DNA of 64,000 nt from Lautropia sp. (GCA_030527825.1 JAUNAC010000002.1:62001-126000), one strand, 5' to 3'; counted from the stretch's first letter, positions 52,975 through 63,961 are shown. A program made the numbers and translations. Notes: generated from the sequence alone by a model not told the origin.

Positions 52975-54134
52975 GATTCTCCATTGGCCCGTGCGGGGCC
53001 GCGGTGTGGGGTGACAGAGGTGGTTTGTGCCGCATGATCCGGTGCGAAACGCTGATCGAAGGCCGGGGTGGTGCGACTATGGAAGCCGTTGGGAGTCCGG
53101 CTGACCAGCAGGGCGCTCAGCCGGTGGCGCACGGCGTAGTCATAGCCGTGGTCCGGGCCCAGCACCATCAGCAGCGTGGACAGGCCATCAGCCTGCATGG
53201 CACTGGGGGCGATGACGGTGGCGGAGGCCAGCTGATGGGCGATCGGCGCAAGTGTGCGCGGGTCGATCAGGTGTGAATAGCGTCGGCCGTGTACTTCGCG
53301 GTAATTGCGGTAGTCTCCGGAGGTCGAGATGGCCTCCTGGTGCAGGGTGATGATGCGCTGGGCCTCGCGCCGGTCATCCAGGGGGGCCTCGATGGCGATC
53401 CGCCAGGGCTGGCCGTCGGGCTTCTGGCCGGCGGCGCGGATTTCGCCGGTGACTTCCAGCAGGTAGTCATGAATGCCCCGGGCATTGAACTGTTCGGCCA
53501 GCCGGTCGATGATGTAGCCGGCGGCAATGCTGTTGAATTCGACGGTGATGGGGGCATCCTTGCACAGCCGGTCGCCGGCAATGTGCAGATGCTGCATGCC
53601 GATGCGGTTGCGCAGGCGGGTGAGGGTGCTGGCCGATGGGGCCTGAGCGGTGTCCGGGGAGGCGCCGGCGGGTGTGTCCAGCAGGCCGTTCACGGTCATG
53701 GTGCTGCTGGCGCTGGTGGTTGCCGTGGGATCTGTCTGTGTGCGGGCCCTGGCGGCCTGGGGGCCGAATTGCCAGGCATCCAGCACAGGCAGCAGGGTGA
53801 CGTCATAGGCGCCTTCGCTGTCGGCCGCCAGATGCAGGGCGTCCCGTGCCAGTTCCAGTGCCATGGGGGGCATGGGACGACAGACGGGGGCGGCAGCGGC
53901 ATTGAAGCGGGCCAGTTCCGAGTCATCCCGGTAGGTCGAGATGGCGATGTCCAGGGCAGCCAGCTGGTGCTGGATCATGGCCTGGATGGTCTGGGGGTCC
54001 GGGCTGCCGGTGGTGCGGACATAGCTGATGTGATAGCTGCTGCCCATGGTCGGGCCTTCGAGCTGGACGATGTCGGGCTGGCAGGCGGCCAGCAGGGGCA
54101 GGGCGGCCGCCAGCAGGGCAAGGACGCTGCGCAT
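52971..54134 (-). CDS. apbE: FAD:protein FMN transferase (lipoprotein)
   Basis: Attaches FMN covalently to threonines of NqrB and NqrC. Signal peptide with lipobox LLAACQ (MRSVLALLAAALPLLAAC), then GPTMGSSYHISYV, the FAD-binding NSIAAGYIIDRLAEQF, GEIRAAGQKPDGQPWRIAIE, and SHLIDPRTLAPI with the metal-binding T/D residues near ATVIAPSAMQADGLSTLLMVLG. ATG 54134 starts 6 bp after nqrF; the longer frame enters nqrF. Position inside the nqr operon fits its target proteins. Confidence 0.94.
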   Translation of the reverse strand: MRSVLALLAAALPLLAACQPDIVQLEGPTMGSSYHISYVRTTGSPDPQTIQAMIQHQLAALDIAISTYRDDSELARFNAAAAPVCRPMPPMALELARDALHLAADSEGAYDVTLLPVLDAWQFGPQAARARTQTDPTATTSASSTMTVNGLLDTPAGASPDTAQAPSASTLTRLRNRIGMQHLHIAGDRLCKDAPITVEFNSIAAGYIIDRLAEQFNARGIHDYLLEVTGEIRAAGQKPDGQPWRIAIEAPLDDRREAQRIITLHQEAISTSGDYRNYREVHGRRYSHLIDPRTLAPIAHQLASATVIAPSAMQADGLSTLLMVLGPDHGYDYAVRHRLSALLVSRTPNGFHSRTTPAFDQRFAPDHAAQTTSVTPHRGPARANGES

Positions 54135-54139
54135 CCGGG

Positions 54140-55372
54140 TCAGCCTCCGAAGTCGTCCAGGAAGATGCTGTCGCGCTCGACGCCGAGGTCGGTCAGCATG
54201 CTGATGACGGCCGCGTTCATCACCGGCGGGCCGCACATGTAGTACTCGCAGTCCTCCGGTGCCGGGTGATCCTTCAGGTAGTTTTCGTACAGGACGTTGT
54301 GGATGAAGCCCGTCGGCCCGGTCCAGTTGTCCTCGGGCAGGGGGTCGGAGAGCGCCAGGGTCCAGGTGAAGTTGGGATTGTCACGGGCGAGCTGGTCGAA
54401 TTCCTCGACGTAGAAGGCTTCGCGCAGTGAACGGGCCCCATACCAGAAGCTGATTTTGCGCCGGGAATTGAGCCGTTTGAGCTGGTCGAAGATGTGGGAG
54501 CGCATGGGGGCCATGCCGGCGCCCCCCCCGATGAAAATCATCTCGTTGTCGGTTTCCTTGGCAAAGAATTCGCCAAACGGGCCGTAAACCGTCACTTTGT
54601 CGCCGGGTTTCAGGCTGAACACCCAGGAGGACATTTTTCCGGGAGGGACATTGTCCTGCCTGGGCGGTGGCGAGGCGACGCGGATGTTGAATTTGACGAT
54701 GCCTTTCTCGCCCGGGTAATTGGCCATCGAGTAGGCGCGGACGACGGGTTCGTCGACCCTTGATACGAAGCGCCACAGATTGAACTTGTCCCAGTCGCCG
54801 CGGAATTCGTCCTGAATGTCGAAGTCCTGGTAGGCAACGGTGTGTGGCGGACATTCGAGCTGCACGTAGCCACCGGCACGGAAGTCAACGTTTTCACCTT
54901 CGGGCAGACGCAGGGTCAGCTCCTTGATGAAGGTGGCCACGTTGTGGTTGGATTCCACGGTGCATTCCCACTTGCGCACACCGAAAACTTCCTCGGGAAC
55001 GCGGATTTTCATGTCCTGTTTGACCGGGGTCTGGCAGGACAGGCGCCAGCCCTCGGCGGCGTCACGCCGCGTGAAATGGGCTTCTTCGGTGGGGAGCATC
55101 TCGCCGCCGCCGGCTTCGACGATACATTTGCACTGGGCGCAGGAGCCGCCGCCGCCGCAGGCCGAGGAGAGAAAGATCTCCTGGCCGGCCAGGGTCTGCA
55201 GCAGCTTGCCGCCAGCCGGCACGGTGATCTTGCGTTCGCCATTGATCTCGATGGTGACGTCGCCGCTGGAGACCAGCCACGAGCGGGCCAGCAGGATGAA
55301 GGCCACCAGAGCCAGCACGATCACGGTGAACATGCCAACGCCGAGCAGGATTTCGGAATTCATGGCCGGCAT
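54140..55372 (-). CDS. nqrF: Na+-NQR subunit F (NADH dehydrogenase, FAD and 2Fe-2S)
   Basis: Electron-entry subunit of the sodium pump. An N-terminal helix ([19 protein letters not shown]) is followed by a ferredoxin domain with [15 protein letters not shown] (Cys72, 78, 81) and Cys113, then an FAD domain ([13 protein letters not shown]) and an NADH domain ([31 protein letters not shown]). Length 410 is normal. Starts at 55372 or 55363 (MNSEIL). Forty bases separate it from nqrE. Confidence 0.97.
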   Translation of the reverse strand: MPAMNSEILLGVGMFTVIVLALVAFILLARSWLVSSGDVTIEINGERKITVPAGGKLLQTLAGQEIFLSSACGGGGSCAQCKCIVEAGGGEMLPTEEAHFTRRDAAEGWRLSCQTPVKQDMKIRVPEEVFGVRKWECTVESNHNVATFIKELTLRLPEGENVDFRAGGYVQLECPPHTVAYQDFDIQDEFRGDWDKFNLWRFVSRVDEPVVRAYSMANYPGEKGIVKFNIRVASPPPRQDNVPPGKMSSWVFSLKPGDKVTVYGPFGEFFAKETDNEMIFIGGGAGMAPMRSHIFDQLKRLNSRRKISFWYGARSLREAFYVEEFDQLARDNPNFTWTLALSDPLPEDNWTGPTGFIHNVLYENYLKDHPAPEDCEYYMCGPPVMNAAVISMLTDLGVERDSIFLDDFGG

Positions 55373-55412
55373 CCTCCTGCAGGCGCGATGGTGCTTCTGA
55401 TGGCTTGCCTGT

Positions 55413-56024
55413 TCACAGCTGGACCCCCGAGAAGGACATGAAGGCCAGGGCCATCAGGCCGATGGTGATGAAGGTGATGCCCAGACCCTGCAGGCCGTCG
55501 GGCACGTCGCTGTATTTGAGCTTCTCGCGGATACCGGCCAGCAGCACGATGGCCAGCCCCCAGGACAGGCCCGATCCGAGGCCGTAGACGCAGCTCTCGG
55601 GGAAGGTGTAGTCGCGCTCGATCATGAACAGTGTTCCGCCCATGATGGCACAGTTGACCGTGATCAGGGGCAGGTAGACGCCCAGTGCGTTGTAGAGGCT
55701 GGGGACGTACTTGTCCAGCAGCATCTCCAGCACCTGCACGATGGCCGCAATCACGCCGATGCACGACAGCAGCCCCAGAAAGCTCAGGTCGACATCCGGC
55801 AGCCCGGCCCAGCGCAGGGCGCCAGGCTTGAGCAGCCAGGAGTACAGCAGGTTGTTGGCCGGGACGGTAATGGCCTGGACCACCACCACGGCCACGCCCA
55901 GGCCAATGGCTGTCTGCACCTTCTTGGAGATGGCAATGAAGGTGCACATGCCGAGGAAGAAGGCCAGGGCCATGTTCTCGATGAATACAGACCGGAAAAA
56001 GAGACTCAGGTAGTGCGCCATCAT
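55413..56024 (-). CDS. nqrE: Na+-NQR subunit E
   Basis: Six-helix membrane subunit that, with NqrD, holds an iron centre in the membrane. Typical start [28 protein letters not shown]; a later half-repeat reads [26 protein letters not shown], with the cysteines expected at the NqrD/E site. Length 203 is normal. Follows nqrD after 41 bp. Confidence 0.97.
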   Translation of the reverse strand: MMAHYLSLFFRSVFIENMALAFFLGMCTFIAISKKVQTAIGLGVAVVVVQAITVPANNLLYSWLLKPGALRWAGLPDVDLSFLGLLSCIGVIAAIVQVLEMLLDKYVPSLYNALGVYLPLITVNCAIMGGTLFMIERDYTFPESCVYGLGSGLSWGLAIVLLAGIREKLKYSDVPDGLQGLGITFITIGLMALAFMSFSGVQL

Positions 56025-56065
56025 CAGCGGGGTTCCTCGAATGCGGTCGTTCTGTGGGTCATGGC

Positions 56066-56734
56066 TCAGTACTGTTCGTCACGCATCTGCGGAGCCAGCC
56101 GGAAGGCTGGTGTCTCGCGCTGCTCCTTTTTCCAGGTGCGCAGCGCCCAGACGATCATGCCGATCAGGAAGAAGGCTGAAGGGGGCAGCAGCAGCAGGCC
56201 GTTGGGCACGTACCAGCCCCCATCATTGACCACGGGCAGGATGGTGATGCCGAACAGCTTGCCCGATCCCAGCAGTTCGCGGATGGTGCCCAGCACCATC
56301 AGCATCGTGCTGTAGCCCAGCCCGTTGCCAATGCCGTCCATGAACGACAGCAGGGGGGGATTGGCCATGGCAAAGGCTTCGGCACGGCCCATGACGATGC
56401 AGTTGGTGATGATCAGTCCGACGAAGACCGAGAGCTGCTTGGACAGCGAATAGGCATAGGCTTTCAGCAGCTGGTCAACGATGATCACCAGCGAGGCGAT
56501 GATGACCATCTGCACAATCATCCGGATCGAGCCTGGAATCTGCGAGCGAACCATCGAGATGAACATGCTGGAGCAGGCCGTCACCAGGGTGAGGGCAATC
56601 GCCATGACCAGCGCGGTCTTCAGGTTGGATGTCACGGCCAGCGCCGAACAGATACCGAGGATCTGCAGGCCGATCGGGTTGTTCTTGATGATCGGGTCGA
56701 CAAGGACCTCGCGGATGGTGGGTTGTGTAGCCAT
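56066..56734 (-). CDS. nqrD: Na+-NQR subunit D
   Basis: Membrane subunit paralogous to NqrE. It shows [26 protein letters not shown] (with the metal-site Cys), [21 protein letters not shown] and [17 protein letters not shown]. Length 222 is slightly above average because of a C-terminal tail after the last helix ([19 protein letters not shown]). Starts 2 bp after the nqrC stop. Confidence 0.97.
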   Translation of the reverse strand: MATQPTIREVLVDPIIKNNPIGLQILGICSALAVTSNLKTALVMAIALTLVTACSSMFISMVRSQIPGSIRMIVQMVIIASLVIIVDQLLKAYAYSLSKQLSVFVGLIITNCIVMGRAEAFAMANPPLLSFMDGIGNGLGYSTMLMVLGTIRELLGSGKLFGITILPVVNDGGWYVPNGLLLLPPSAFFLIGMIVWALRTWKKEQRETPAFRLAPQMRDEQY

Positions 56735-56736
56735 GC

Positions 56737-57561
56737 TCAGCGACCTCCTGCCGATGCCTGCCGTGATGAATGGGGGGAAGCGTTGCGCAGGTGCGCGATA
56801 AATGGCCCGAATCCCTTGGGGCCCAGCCAGAACTTCAGCAGGTTGCCCACGCCCTTGCTGGTCAGGCTGGCGCCGGCCAGTCCATCGACCTGGTGGGCTG
56901 CGCGCGGGTTCGATGGATCGACGGTTCCCTTGATGATGGTGATGTCCGGCTGGCCATTGCCGTCAAAGACCTGTTTGCCGGGCCACAGCGCACGCCAGCG
57001 GGGATTGTCCACCTCACCGCCCAGGCCGGCAGTTTCGGCCTGCTGGTAAAAGCCCAGACCGACCACGGTGTTCAGGTCGCTCTTCAGGGCGATGAAACCG
57101 TAGAGCGTTGACCACAGTCCATAGCCGCGCACCGGCAGGATCAGGGTCTGCAGCCCGCCGTGCTCGTCTTCCACCTGGTAGACGATGCTCTGGTATTCCC
57201 GCCGGTGGATCGAGGCGATGTCGTCGGCGCCTGTGAGCGCCATCGACTGTGCAGGATCCTTGGCGGCCTGCAGCGGGTCGAAGGTGTCGGCCTGCTGCCG
57301 ATCGGTGTAGCGGCCGCTGTCCAGATCCACCACGCGGGCCTTGATCCGGTCGTGGAAGATGCGCTGGATGTCGCGGGTCGAGGCGTCTGGCCGCGCCAGT
57401 CCGGCAATCTCCAGAATATAGCGCTGCCGGTCCAGCTGGCGGTTCTCGACCTGGGTCGGGCGCAGCAGCACGGCGGCGCTGGCCACGATCACCGAGCAGA
57501 CCAGGCAGACCACGAACGCCACCAGCAGCGTCCGGGCAATGGATTCTTGCTGTCTAGACAC
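56737..57561 (-). CDS. nqrC: Na+-NQR subunit C (covalent FMN)
   Basis: Single-helix subunit with a periplasmic FMN domain. The helix is [23 protein letters not shown]; the flavin site is [13 protein letters not shown] with the FMN-accepting threonine Thr234, the target of ApbE. Further marks are [18 protein letters not shown] and [20 protein letters not shown]. Overlaps nqrB by 8 bp. The C-terminal ~15 residues ([11 protein letters not shown]) are a variable tail. Confidence 0.97.
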   Translation of the reverse strand: MSRQQESIARTLLVAFVVCLVCSVIVASAAVLLRPTQVENRQLDRQRYILEIAGLARPDASTRDIQRIFHDRIKARVVDLDSGRYTDRQQADTFDPLQAAKDPAQSMALTGADDIASIHRREYQSIVYQVEDEHGGLQTLILPVRGYGLWSTLYGFIALKSDLNTVVGLGFYQQAETAGLGGEVDNPRWRALWPGKQVFDGNGQPDITIIKGTVDPSNPRAAHQVDGLAGASLTSKGVGNLLKFWLGPKGFGPFIAHLRNASPHSSRQASAGGR

Positions 57562-58768
57562 GGCGCTTGGCCCTCCGCTTGATGTTGGCCTGGATGACGA
57601 AATAGTCGATCAGGGGGGCAAACAGGTTGCCGAACAGAATGGCGAGCATCATGCCCTCCGGATAGGCAGGGTTGATGACCCGGATCATCACGACCATCAC
57701 GCCGATCACGATGCCAAAGGCCCATTTGCCGGCACTGGTCATGGCGGCAGACACGGGGTCGGTGGCCATGTACATCATGCCGAAGGCGAAGCCGCCCAGC
57801 ACCAGGTGCCAGTACCAGGGCATGGCCAGCATCGGGTTGGCCGATCCGGCGGCCATCAGGTTGAAGAGGCTCGACAGGGCGATCATGCCGATCAGTACGC
57901 CGGCGACGATTTGCCAGGCGGCGATCCGCATCAGCAGCAGCAGGCCGCCACCGATCAGGATGGCGAGCGTGCTGGTCTCGCCGATTGCGCCGGGCATATT
58001 GCCCAGGAAGGCGTCCATCCAGGAAAGTCCGCCCTGGCTGAGGGCGGCCACGCCGCCCGCTTTGGCCTGACCGAGCGCCGTTGCACCGGAGAAGCCGTCG
58101 ACCACGTTCCAGATGGCGGTGCCAGACATGGACACCGGGTAGGCGAAGAACAGAAAGGCGCGGCCGGCCAATGCCGGGTTGATGAAATTCTTGCCGGTAC
58201 CGCCAAAGACCTCTTTGCCCAGTACCACGCCGAAGCTGATGCCCAGGGCCACCTGCCACAGCGGAATGGTGGGTGGCAGCGTGAGCGCGAACAGGATGGA
58301 GGTCACGAAGAAGCCTTCGTTGATCTCGTGGCGGCGCAATGAGGCGAACAGGATTTCCCATAAACCGCCCACCAGGAAGGTGACGGCATAGATCGGCAGG
58401 AACCAGATCATCCCCTGCACGAAGCAGGCCAGCACGCTCTGGGGATCGAAGCCGACCAGTGTCCGGGTCAGCTCGAAGCGCCAGCCGCTCTGGGCGGCAA
58501 GCAGGTCGGGACTGGCTGCCAGCGCCAGGTTCGCCTGATGGCCAACGTTCCACATGCCAAACAGCATGGGCGGAAACGCACAGAGCCAGACCAGGATCAT
58601 GATCCGTTTCAGGTCGATGGCATCACGCACGTGGGCGGTGGAGCGCGTCACCAGCCCGGGGCGGTACAGGAAGGTGTCAACCGCCTCATGGAGGGCATAC
58701 CATTTTTCGTGTTTGCCGCCCTGTTGGACGTGGGGCTCCAGCTTGTCCAGGAAATCCTTCAGGCTCAT
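57554..58768 (-). CDS. nqrB: Na+-NQR subunit B (covalent FMN, quinone site)
   Basis: Largest membrane subunit, carrying covalent FMN and riboflavin and forming the sodium channel and quinone site. The flavin motif is [12 protein letters not shown] with Thr230. Other conserved parts are [51 protein letters not shown] and [14 protein letters not shown]. Length 404 is normal. Starts 4 bp downstream of the nqrA stop. Confidence 0.97.
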   Translation of the reverse strand: MSLKDFLDKLEPHVQQGGKHEKWYALHEAVDTFLYRPGLVTRSTAHVRDAIDLKRIMILVWLCAFPPMLFGMWNVGHQANLALAASPDLLAAQSGWRFELTRTLVGFDPQSVLACFVQGMIWFLPIYAVTFLVGGLWEILFASLRRHEINEGFFVTSILFALTLPPTIPLWQVALGISFGVVLGKEVFGGTGKNFINPALAGRAFLFFAYPVSMSGTAIWNVVDGFSGATALGQAKAGGVAALSQGGLSWMDAFLGNMPGAIGETSTLAILIGGGLLLLMRIAAWQIVAGVLIGMIALSSLFNLMAAGSANPMLAMPWYWHLVLGGFAFGMMYMATDPVSAAMTSAGKWAFGIVIGVMVVMIRVINPAYPEGMMLAILFGNLFAPLIDYFVIQANIKRRAKRRV

Positions 58769-58772
58769 CGGT

Positions 58773-60125
58773 TCAGCCCTCCTTTTCGATACGGGTCAGG
58801 ATGTCCCGCAGGATCGGGCCATATTCGTATTTGCCGGGGCAGACGTAGGTGCACAGCGCCAGGTCTTCCTCGTCCAGCTCCAGACAGCCGAGCTTCTGGG
58901 CCATGTCGGTGTCGCCCACGATGAGATAGCGCAGCAACTGCGTGGGCAGCAGATCCATGGGCATCACCGCTTCGTAGGTACCGACCGGCACCATCGCCCG
59001 CGGGCTGCCCTGGGTAGATGTGTCCATGGCCAGCCGCCCCGGCCCTCCGAACAGACTGGCCAGGAAGGCGGCCGTGACCGAGTGTTTGCGGCGGCCGGCC
59101 CGCAGAAAGTGCAGCAGCGGCCGGTCATGTCCTTCGGCCAGGCAGCTCACCTGCAGGTGATAGCGCCCCAGATAGGCACACGGCCCGCGTGCCGTGCGTC
59201 CGCCCAGTACCGAGCCGGAGACGACCCGATTGTCGCCGGGCAGCAGCTCGCCTGCCACCAGCTCGTCCAGGCTTGCGCCGAGCCGGGTGCGCAGCAGGCG
59301 CGGCGTTTTGACCACCGGCCCGCCCAGGGCCACGATCCGCTCCGTCCACAGTTCGCCGGTGGTGAACAGGCGGCCAACGGCGATGACATCCTGATAATTG
59401 ATCGTCCAGACCGTGCGGGTACTGTCCACGGGATAGAGAAAATGGATGTGGGTACCTGCCAGACCGGCGGGATGGGGGCCGTCGAAGATTTGGGTCGTTA
59501 CCCCGGACACATCCTCGCCGGGCAGGCTGCTGCCCGGGGCGCGGCAAAGAAAGACCGGTGCCAGCCGGCTCAGCACGGTCAGACCATGCCGGAAGTCCTC
59601 GGCATGGCCGGTGATGACCAGCCGGGGGTCTGCTGCCAGCGGATGAGTGTCGGTGGCGGTGACGAAGATGTGTGCCGGCGTGCCGTCGACCGGTGCCACC
59701 TTGCTGAAGGGCCGGGTGCGCAGGGCACACCACAGGCCAGACTGCTGCAGGTTGTTGCGGATGGCCTCGGCCGAAAGACGGGCCAGGGAGTCGGGCTGGC
59801 CGTGCGCGAAACGCAGGGCTGCCGCAGGGTCCGCCTCATGGTCCACGTCAATGACAACGGACTGCAGCACCCGCCGCTCGCCGCGGTGGATGGCGCTGAC
59901 CGTTCCCGTGGCTGGCGCCGTCACGCGGACACCGGGGTGTCGTTTGTCGGCAAAGAGCAGCTGGCCCTGACGCACCTGCTCGCCAACCTGCACCGCCATC
60001 GTCGGCTTCAGGCCGTGGTAGTCAAAGCCGATGGCGGCCACCTGACTGACAGGACGGGCCGTGTCGATCTGCTGGGCGGGTGCGCCTGTGATCGGGATGT
60101 CCAGGCCACGCTTGATTCTGAGCAT
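58773..60125 (-). CDS. nqrA: Na+-NQR subunit A
   Basis: Soluble cytoplasmic-side subunit associated with NqrB. Seen in [63 protein letters not shown] and the C-terminal [19 protein letters not shown]. Start 60125 matches the family start; the frame is open 12 codons further without similarity. First gene of an eight-gene operon nqrABCDEF-apbE-nqrM, divergent from the copper-radical oxidase gene. Confidence 0.96.
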   Translation of the reverse strand: MLRIKRGLDIPITGAPAQQIDTARPVSQVAAIGFDYHGLKPTMAVQVGEQVRQGQLLFADKRHPGVRVTAPATGTVSAIHRGERRVLQSVVIDVDHEADPAAALRFAHGQPDSLARLSAEAIRNNLQQSGLWCALRTRPFSKVAPVDGTPAHIFVTATDTHPLAADPRLVITGHAEDFRHGLTVLSRLAPVFLCRAPGSSLPGEDVSGVTTQIFDGPHPAGLAGTHIHFLYPVDSTRTVWTINYQDVIAVGRLFTTGELWTERIVALGGPVVKTPRLLRTRLGASLDELVAGELLPGDNRVVSGSVLGGRTARGPCAYLGRYHLQVSCLAEGHDRPLLHFLRAGRRKHSVTAAFLASLFGGPGRLAMDTSTQGSPRAMVPVGTYEAVMPMDLLPTQLLRYLIVGDTDMAQKLGCLELDEEDLALCTYVCPGKYEYGPILRDILTRIEKEG

Positions 60126-60326
60126 CGGGTTCGTATACCTATGAGCGGAGGGGGGCAACAATCATCGGGACGGGATTTTACGGATAAACGGGGCAGATCA
60201 GGCCACGAATGGGCAAACGGATGAGGCCACCGTGACTTCATGCCGCTGCGTATTCTAAAAACATTCACCTGTGACGGTTTGCACGGCGCGTCGGGAGGCC
60301 ATCTCCTACCATGCCGTCCCGAGCGT

Positions 60327-60351
60327 CTCCCCGGGCAGCCAGCCGGGGGAG
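60327..60351 (+). other. Leader hairpin before the copper-radical oxidase gene
   Basis: CTCCCCGG pairs with CCGGGGGAG (one bulged base) across an 8 nt loop GCAGCCAG, 34 bp before the GTG start. No T run follows. It could affect mRNA stability or start access; no known regulatory RNA is recognised. The rest of the 259 bp divergent gap to nqrA shows no clear promoter. Confidence 0.5.
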
Positions 60352-60384
60352 GTTATTGCATAGTCACCTCTACAGGAAGTCACT

Positions 60385-63282
60385 GTGATCCGATCGTTTC
60401 CGTCCGTAGCCGAGCCTGGGCATCTGTGCCGTCAGGCTCTGGCAGCCGCCTGCACGACTGCTTTGCTGACCCTTGCTGCCTGTGGTGGCGGCGGCGAGGC
60501 TGGCCCGCCTGTTCCGGACGGGAACACGGCCAGTGCCGTATCGGCAGATTCGTCGCTGGCTTCGGATGGTCCGGTCGATGCCGTGGTGGCTACCCCCAAC
60601 CAGGGCATCGAATTTTCCGAGGAACAGGGCATGGCTGGTCCGCCGCTGGCCGACGAGGAGGATACGCTGAGCTCTTCCGTGGTGGCGCGCAAGGCGTTGC
60701 CCACCGCAGCCCGGGCCGCCACCGAAGGTGTCTGGGGCAGCCAGCTCAAGTGGCCCTTTATCCCCATCCATGTCGTGGTGCTGCCCGACGGCCGGGTGAT
60801 GAGCTATGGCTCCACCGACCGGGGCCAGCAGGGCGGCAAATTCTTTTATGACGTCTGGGATCCGGTGCTGGGAGGGGATACCGCGGCTCATCTGACATTG
60901 CCCAACACGACCCAGACCGACATTTTCTGCTCGGCCCAGGTGGTGCTGCCGCTGACCGGCAATGTGTTCATCGCGGGAGGAGACATCTACAGTGACGCCC
61001 GCGGTCGCAGCACCAATCAGCCCAACAATGACACCACGATCTTCCGGCCAGGCAGCAACACTATCGAGCGTGCCGCCAAACTGCAGCGCAAGCGGTGGTA
61101 TGCCACCGCTACTGCACTGCCCGATGGCCAGGTCTTCGTGCAGGGCGGCAAAGGGGGTAATGACCATCCCGAGATCCGGCGCAACGATGGCAGCAATGTT
61201 CTGCTGACGGGCATCAGCACGTCGGATCTGCGCGAGGATTATCCTCGCAACTGGGTCGCCCCGGATGGCCGGATTTTTGGTTTTTCCAAGACCCAGATGT
61301 ACCGGATGGACGTAAGTGGCAATGGCACGCGCACCAATCTGGGCACCCTGAACTATAAATCCGACTGGGAAGGTTCGGCCGTCATGTTCCAGCCTGGCCG
61401 GATCCTGTTCACCGAGGCGACCGGTAACCGGGCGGCCATCATCGACATCCGTGGCGACAGACCGGTGGTGACCGATGCGGGCACTATGAGCAACACCCGC
61501 ATGTGGCACAACAGTACCGTGCTCGCTGACGGCACCGTGGCCATCAGTGGTGGTGCCGAATACTTCGATTTCCAGAAAGCCACGGCACGCAATCCCATTC
61601 GCTACCTGGAGTTCTGGAATCCGAAGACGGGTGTATGGAGCCGTGGCCCGGCCCAGCAGCGCATGCGTCTGTACCACTCCACCGCGACGCTGCTGCCGGA
61701 TGCAACCCTGTTCACTGGCGGTGGCGGTGCCTATGGCCCGGAGAGCAACCTCAACGCCGAGATCTACTACCCGTCCTACCTGTACAAGGCGGATGGCACA
61801 CCAGCCGAGCGCCCGACGCTGGATGCGGCGCCGATGGTGGTGCAGCCCGGTGGCAGCATGGTGCTCGAATCCGCCCAGGCCAGCACCATCCGTCGTGTGA
61901 CGATGGTGGCGACTGGCTCGGTCACGCACTCGTTCAACATGAACCAGCGCTTCATCGAGCTCAGTTTCCGCCGCGAAGGTAACCGGCTGGTGGCCAGCCT
62001 GCCTGCCAATGTCAATGACACGCCTCCCGGCTACTACATGGTGTTCATTCTGAACGAGGCAGGTACGCCGTCGATCTCGAAGATTGTGCGCGTCAATGTT
62101 GCCGGTCAGGCTACGGTGGATCCGGATGTGGTGCCGGTCTACCGTTACATGGCCAGTGACGGCAGCGGTCTGCGCTATCACCTGAGTACCGACCGCACCC
62201 TGGGCGGCGAATGGAAGCTGCAGGGCGAGGCATTTCTGGCGTATGCAACCCAGAAAAACAATACGGTTCCCGTCTACCGCTATGTCGCCAGCACCAACAA
62301 CAAGGTGCGCTACAAGTTCACCACGGACGGGGCGTTACGCGCTGATGGCTGGCGGCGTGATGGCATTGCCTTCTATGCATACACCCAGCCGGACAAGGAT
62401 CGGTTGGGTGTCGATGAATACAAACAGGTGCATGGTGGCTGGTACATGACCTATGCCATGACGGGCAGCAGCGCTGGCGGTGCCTGGGAATTCTTCGAGC
62501 ACAGCTTCTATGTACCCGCCAGTCGCGTACAGAAGACCCCGATGGTCAAGCCGGATACTCAGGCGCCAGCCGTTCCGGGGGTGGTGCAGGCCCAGCCGCA
62601 GGGCAATGATGCTGTCCATCTCGCCTGGGGCAGATCCAGCGACGAAGGGGGCTCGGGCCTGGCGGGCTACCGGGTGCTCCGTGATGGCATGGACATTACT
62701 CCCAACCTGCTGAAAACCGAAAGCCTTATCGATCGCAATCTGAAACCGGGAACCTACCGCTACACCATCGTTGCGGTCGATGGCGCAGGTAATGCGTCGG
62801 CCGCCTCGGCCAGCGTGCAGATCACATTGCGGGATCCGGCCGATGCAGCGCTGGAGGCGGCCAATCTGGTACGCGTCTATCGTTATGTGGCACCGGGGGG
62901 CGATGGCGACATGCGCTATGTCTATAGCGCCGATGCATCGGTGAGTGGCGAGTGGACGCGGCAGGGGTTTGCGTTCTACGCGTATGCCAAGCCCCAGTAC
63001 AACACGGTACCGGTCTATCGCTACCGCGCACGCTCGGCCGACGGCACCGCCCGCTATCTGTTCAGCATCAACCCGAACCTGGGCAATGGCTGGACCCGTG
63101 AGCACGTTGTCTTCCATGTGCTGCGCTACCGGTATCCGGGCACACAGGCGGTCAACGAGTTCTACCGGGTGCATGACGGATGGTATCTGGGCTACAGCAC
63201 GGATGCTACGTTCGGGACATCCCATGCCTGGCGCCGTTATGGCCGGGTGTTCTACGTGCCGCGTTCGCCGCAGGGGCAATAA
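60385..63282 (+). CDS. Copper-radical oxidase lipoprotein (galactose/glyoxal oxidase family, AA5)
   Basis: A 965-residue surface lipoprotein (lipobox LAAC, Cys33). Residues ~115-575 form a kelch-type AA5 oxidase, which uses a Cys-Tyr radical and copper to turn alcohols or aldehydes into aldehydes or acids plus H2O2. The full active site is visible: Cys182 (DIFCSAQ) and Tyr239 (RKRWYATATALPDGQVFVQGG) for the crosslink, axial Tyr430 and ligand His431 (RLYHSTATLLPD), and His515 (VTHSFNMNQRFIELSF). A module of two YRY repeats plus a VHGGWY cap (583-700) is followed by a fibronectin III domain (~725-820) and a second copy of the module (~828-965), resembling DUF5648-type repeats. GTG 60385 has AGGAAG 5 nt upstream. 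Substrate unknown. Confidence 0.85.
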   Translation: MIRSFPSVAEPGHLCRQALAAACTTALLTLAACGGGGEAGPPVPDGNTASAVSADSSLASDGPVDAVVATPNQGIEFSEEQGMAGPPLADEEDTLSSSVVARKALPTAARAATEGVWGSQLKWPFIPIHVVVLPDGRVMSYGSTDRGQQGGKFFYDVWDPVLGGDTAAHLTLPNTTQTDIFCSAQVVLPLTGNVFIAGGDIYSDARGRSTNQPNNDTTIFRPGSNTIERAAKLQRKRWYATATALPDGQVFVQGGKGGNDHPEIRRNDGSNVLLTGISTSDLREDYPRNWVAPDGRIFGFSKTQMYRMDVSGNGTRTNLGTLNYKSDWEGSAVMFQPGRILFTEATGNRAAIIDIRGDRPVVTDAGTMSNTRMWHNSTVLADGTVAISGGAEYFDFQKATARNPIRYLEFWNPKTGVWSRGPAQQRMRLYHSTATLLPDATLFTGGGGAYGPESNLNAEIYYPSYLYKADGTPAERPTLDAAPMVVQPGGSMVLESAQASTIRRVTMVATGSVTHSFNMNQRFIELSFRREGNRLVASLPANVNDTPPGYYMVFILNEAGTPSISKIVRVNVAGQATVDPDVVPVYRYMASDGSGLRYHLSTDRTLGGEWKLQGEAFLAYATQKNNTVPVYRYVASTNNKVRYKFTTDGALRADGWRRDGIAFYAYTQPDKDRLGVDEYKQVHGGWYMTYAMTGSSAGGAWEFFEHSFYVPASRVQKTPMVKPDTQAPAVPGVVQAQPQGNDAVHLAWGRSSDEGGSGLAGYRVLRDGMDITPNLLKTESLIDRNLKPGTYRYTIVAVDGAGNASAASASVQITLRDPADAALEAANLVRVYRYVAPGGDGDMRYVYSADASVSGEWTRQGFAFYAYAKPQYNTVPVYRYRARSADGTARYLFSINPNLGNGWTREHVVFHVLRYRYPGTQAVNEFYRVHDGWYLGYSTDATFGTSHAWRRYGRVFYVPRSPQGQ

Positions 63283-63291
63283 GCGCCAGGA

Positions 63292-63330
63292 CTGCCGGCC
63301 GGGACATTGCCCGGCCGGCAGGTTATTTTG
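63292..63330. terminator. Terminator between the oxidase gene and the convergent GST gene
   Basis: CTGCCGGCCGGG and CCCGGCCGGCAG form a perfect 12 bp stem with a 6 nt loop, followed by GTTATTTTG on the plus strand. The tail overlaps the GST stop codon (63323-63325). Strong for the plus-strand oxidase gene; possibly used in both directions. Confidence 0.85.
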
Positions 63331-63961
63331 TCCGGGGTTCGAGCTGTTCCTGCAGCGCCGGAGTCTGTTCCTGGACGCGGGCAAAGCTGGGCATACCGAG
63401 GAAACGCTGCATGTAGGGCAACAGTACCGGGTCATCGGATGGGATGACGGGCTGGCTCTGCATGAATTGCATCAGAAGTCCAGCGCAGTACATGTCCAGC
63501 ACGCTGAACCGGTCGCCCACCAGGTAGTCGTGTTTGCTCAGGTGGCTGCGCAGCAGGTTCAGGAGGGTGTCGAAGCTGCCATACCCCAGGCTGCGCTGGC
63601 GCTCGGGCGTTTCGGCTATCTGCCAGAGGCGATCAAAGGCGGCATATTCCAGATGAACCAGCAGCATCTGCCAGCGATAAATCTGACCCCGGGCGAGGGA
63701 ACCTGCTGGTGGAATCAGTTTCTTTTCCGGGAAGCGTTCGGCCAGCCAGAGGCAGATGGCTGCGGTTTCGGTCAGGATCTGGTCATCGACCTTCAGGGCA
63801 GGGACCTTGCCCATCGGATTGATGGCCAGGTATTCAGCCGATTTCATGTCCGCGCCATAGGCGAGCGGCACGATTGAATAATCGGCGGCACATTCTTCCA
63901 GCATCCAATGCACCATCATGCCGCGCGAGCGTGGATGGGTATAGAGGGTGTATTGACTCAC
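63323..63961 (-). CDS. Glutathione S-transferase family protein
   Basis: GST-fold protein of 212 residues. The thioredoxin domain reads YTLYTHPRSRGMMVHWMLEEC, then INPMGKVPALKVDDQIL (cis-proline) and TETAAICLWLAERFP (glutathione-binding). The C-terminal helical domain contains DYLVGDRFSVLDMYCAGLLMQFM with the N-capping S-x-x-D. Resembles GstA-like/beta GSTs of proteobacteria by its start, although the usual beta-class Cys10 is not evident (Ser12 in its place region). Substrate unknown. Confidence 0.88.
   Translation of the reverse strand: MSQYTLYTHPRSRGMMVHWMLEECAADYSIVPLAYGADMKSAEYLAINPMGKVPALKVDDQILTETAAICLWLAERFPEKKLIPPAGSLARGQIYRWQMLLVHLEYAAFDRLWQIAETPERQRSLGYGSFDTLLNLLRSHLSKHDYLVGDRFSVLDMYCAGLLMQFMQSQPVIPSDDPVLLPYMQRFLGMPSFARVQEQTPALQEQLEPRTK

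Noticed and set aside
60370-62181. Long open frame (603 codons) on the minus strand opposite the copper-radical oxidase
   Set aside because: It mirrors the codon pattern of the plus-strand gene, shows no recognisable domain and has no ribosome site. Typical antisense shadow in GC-rich DNA.
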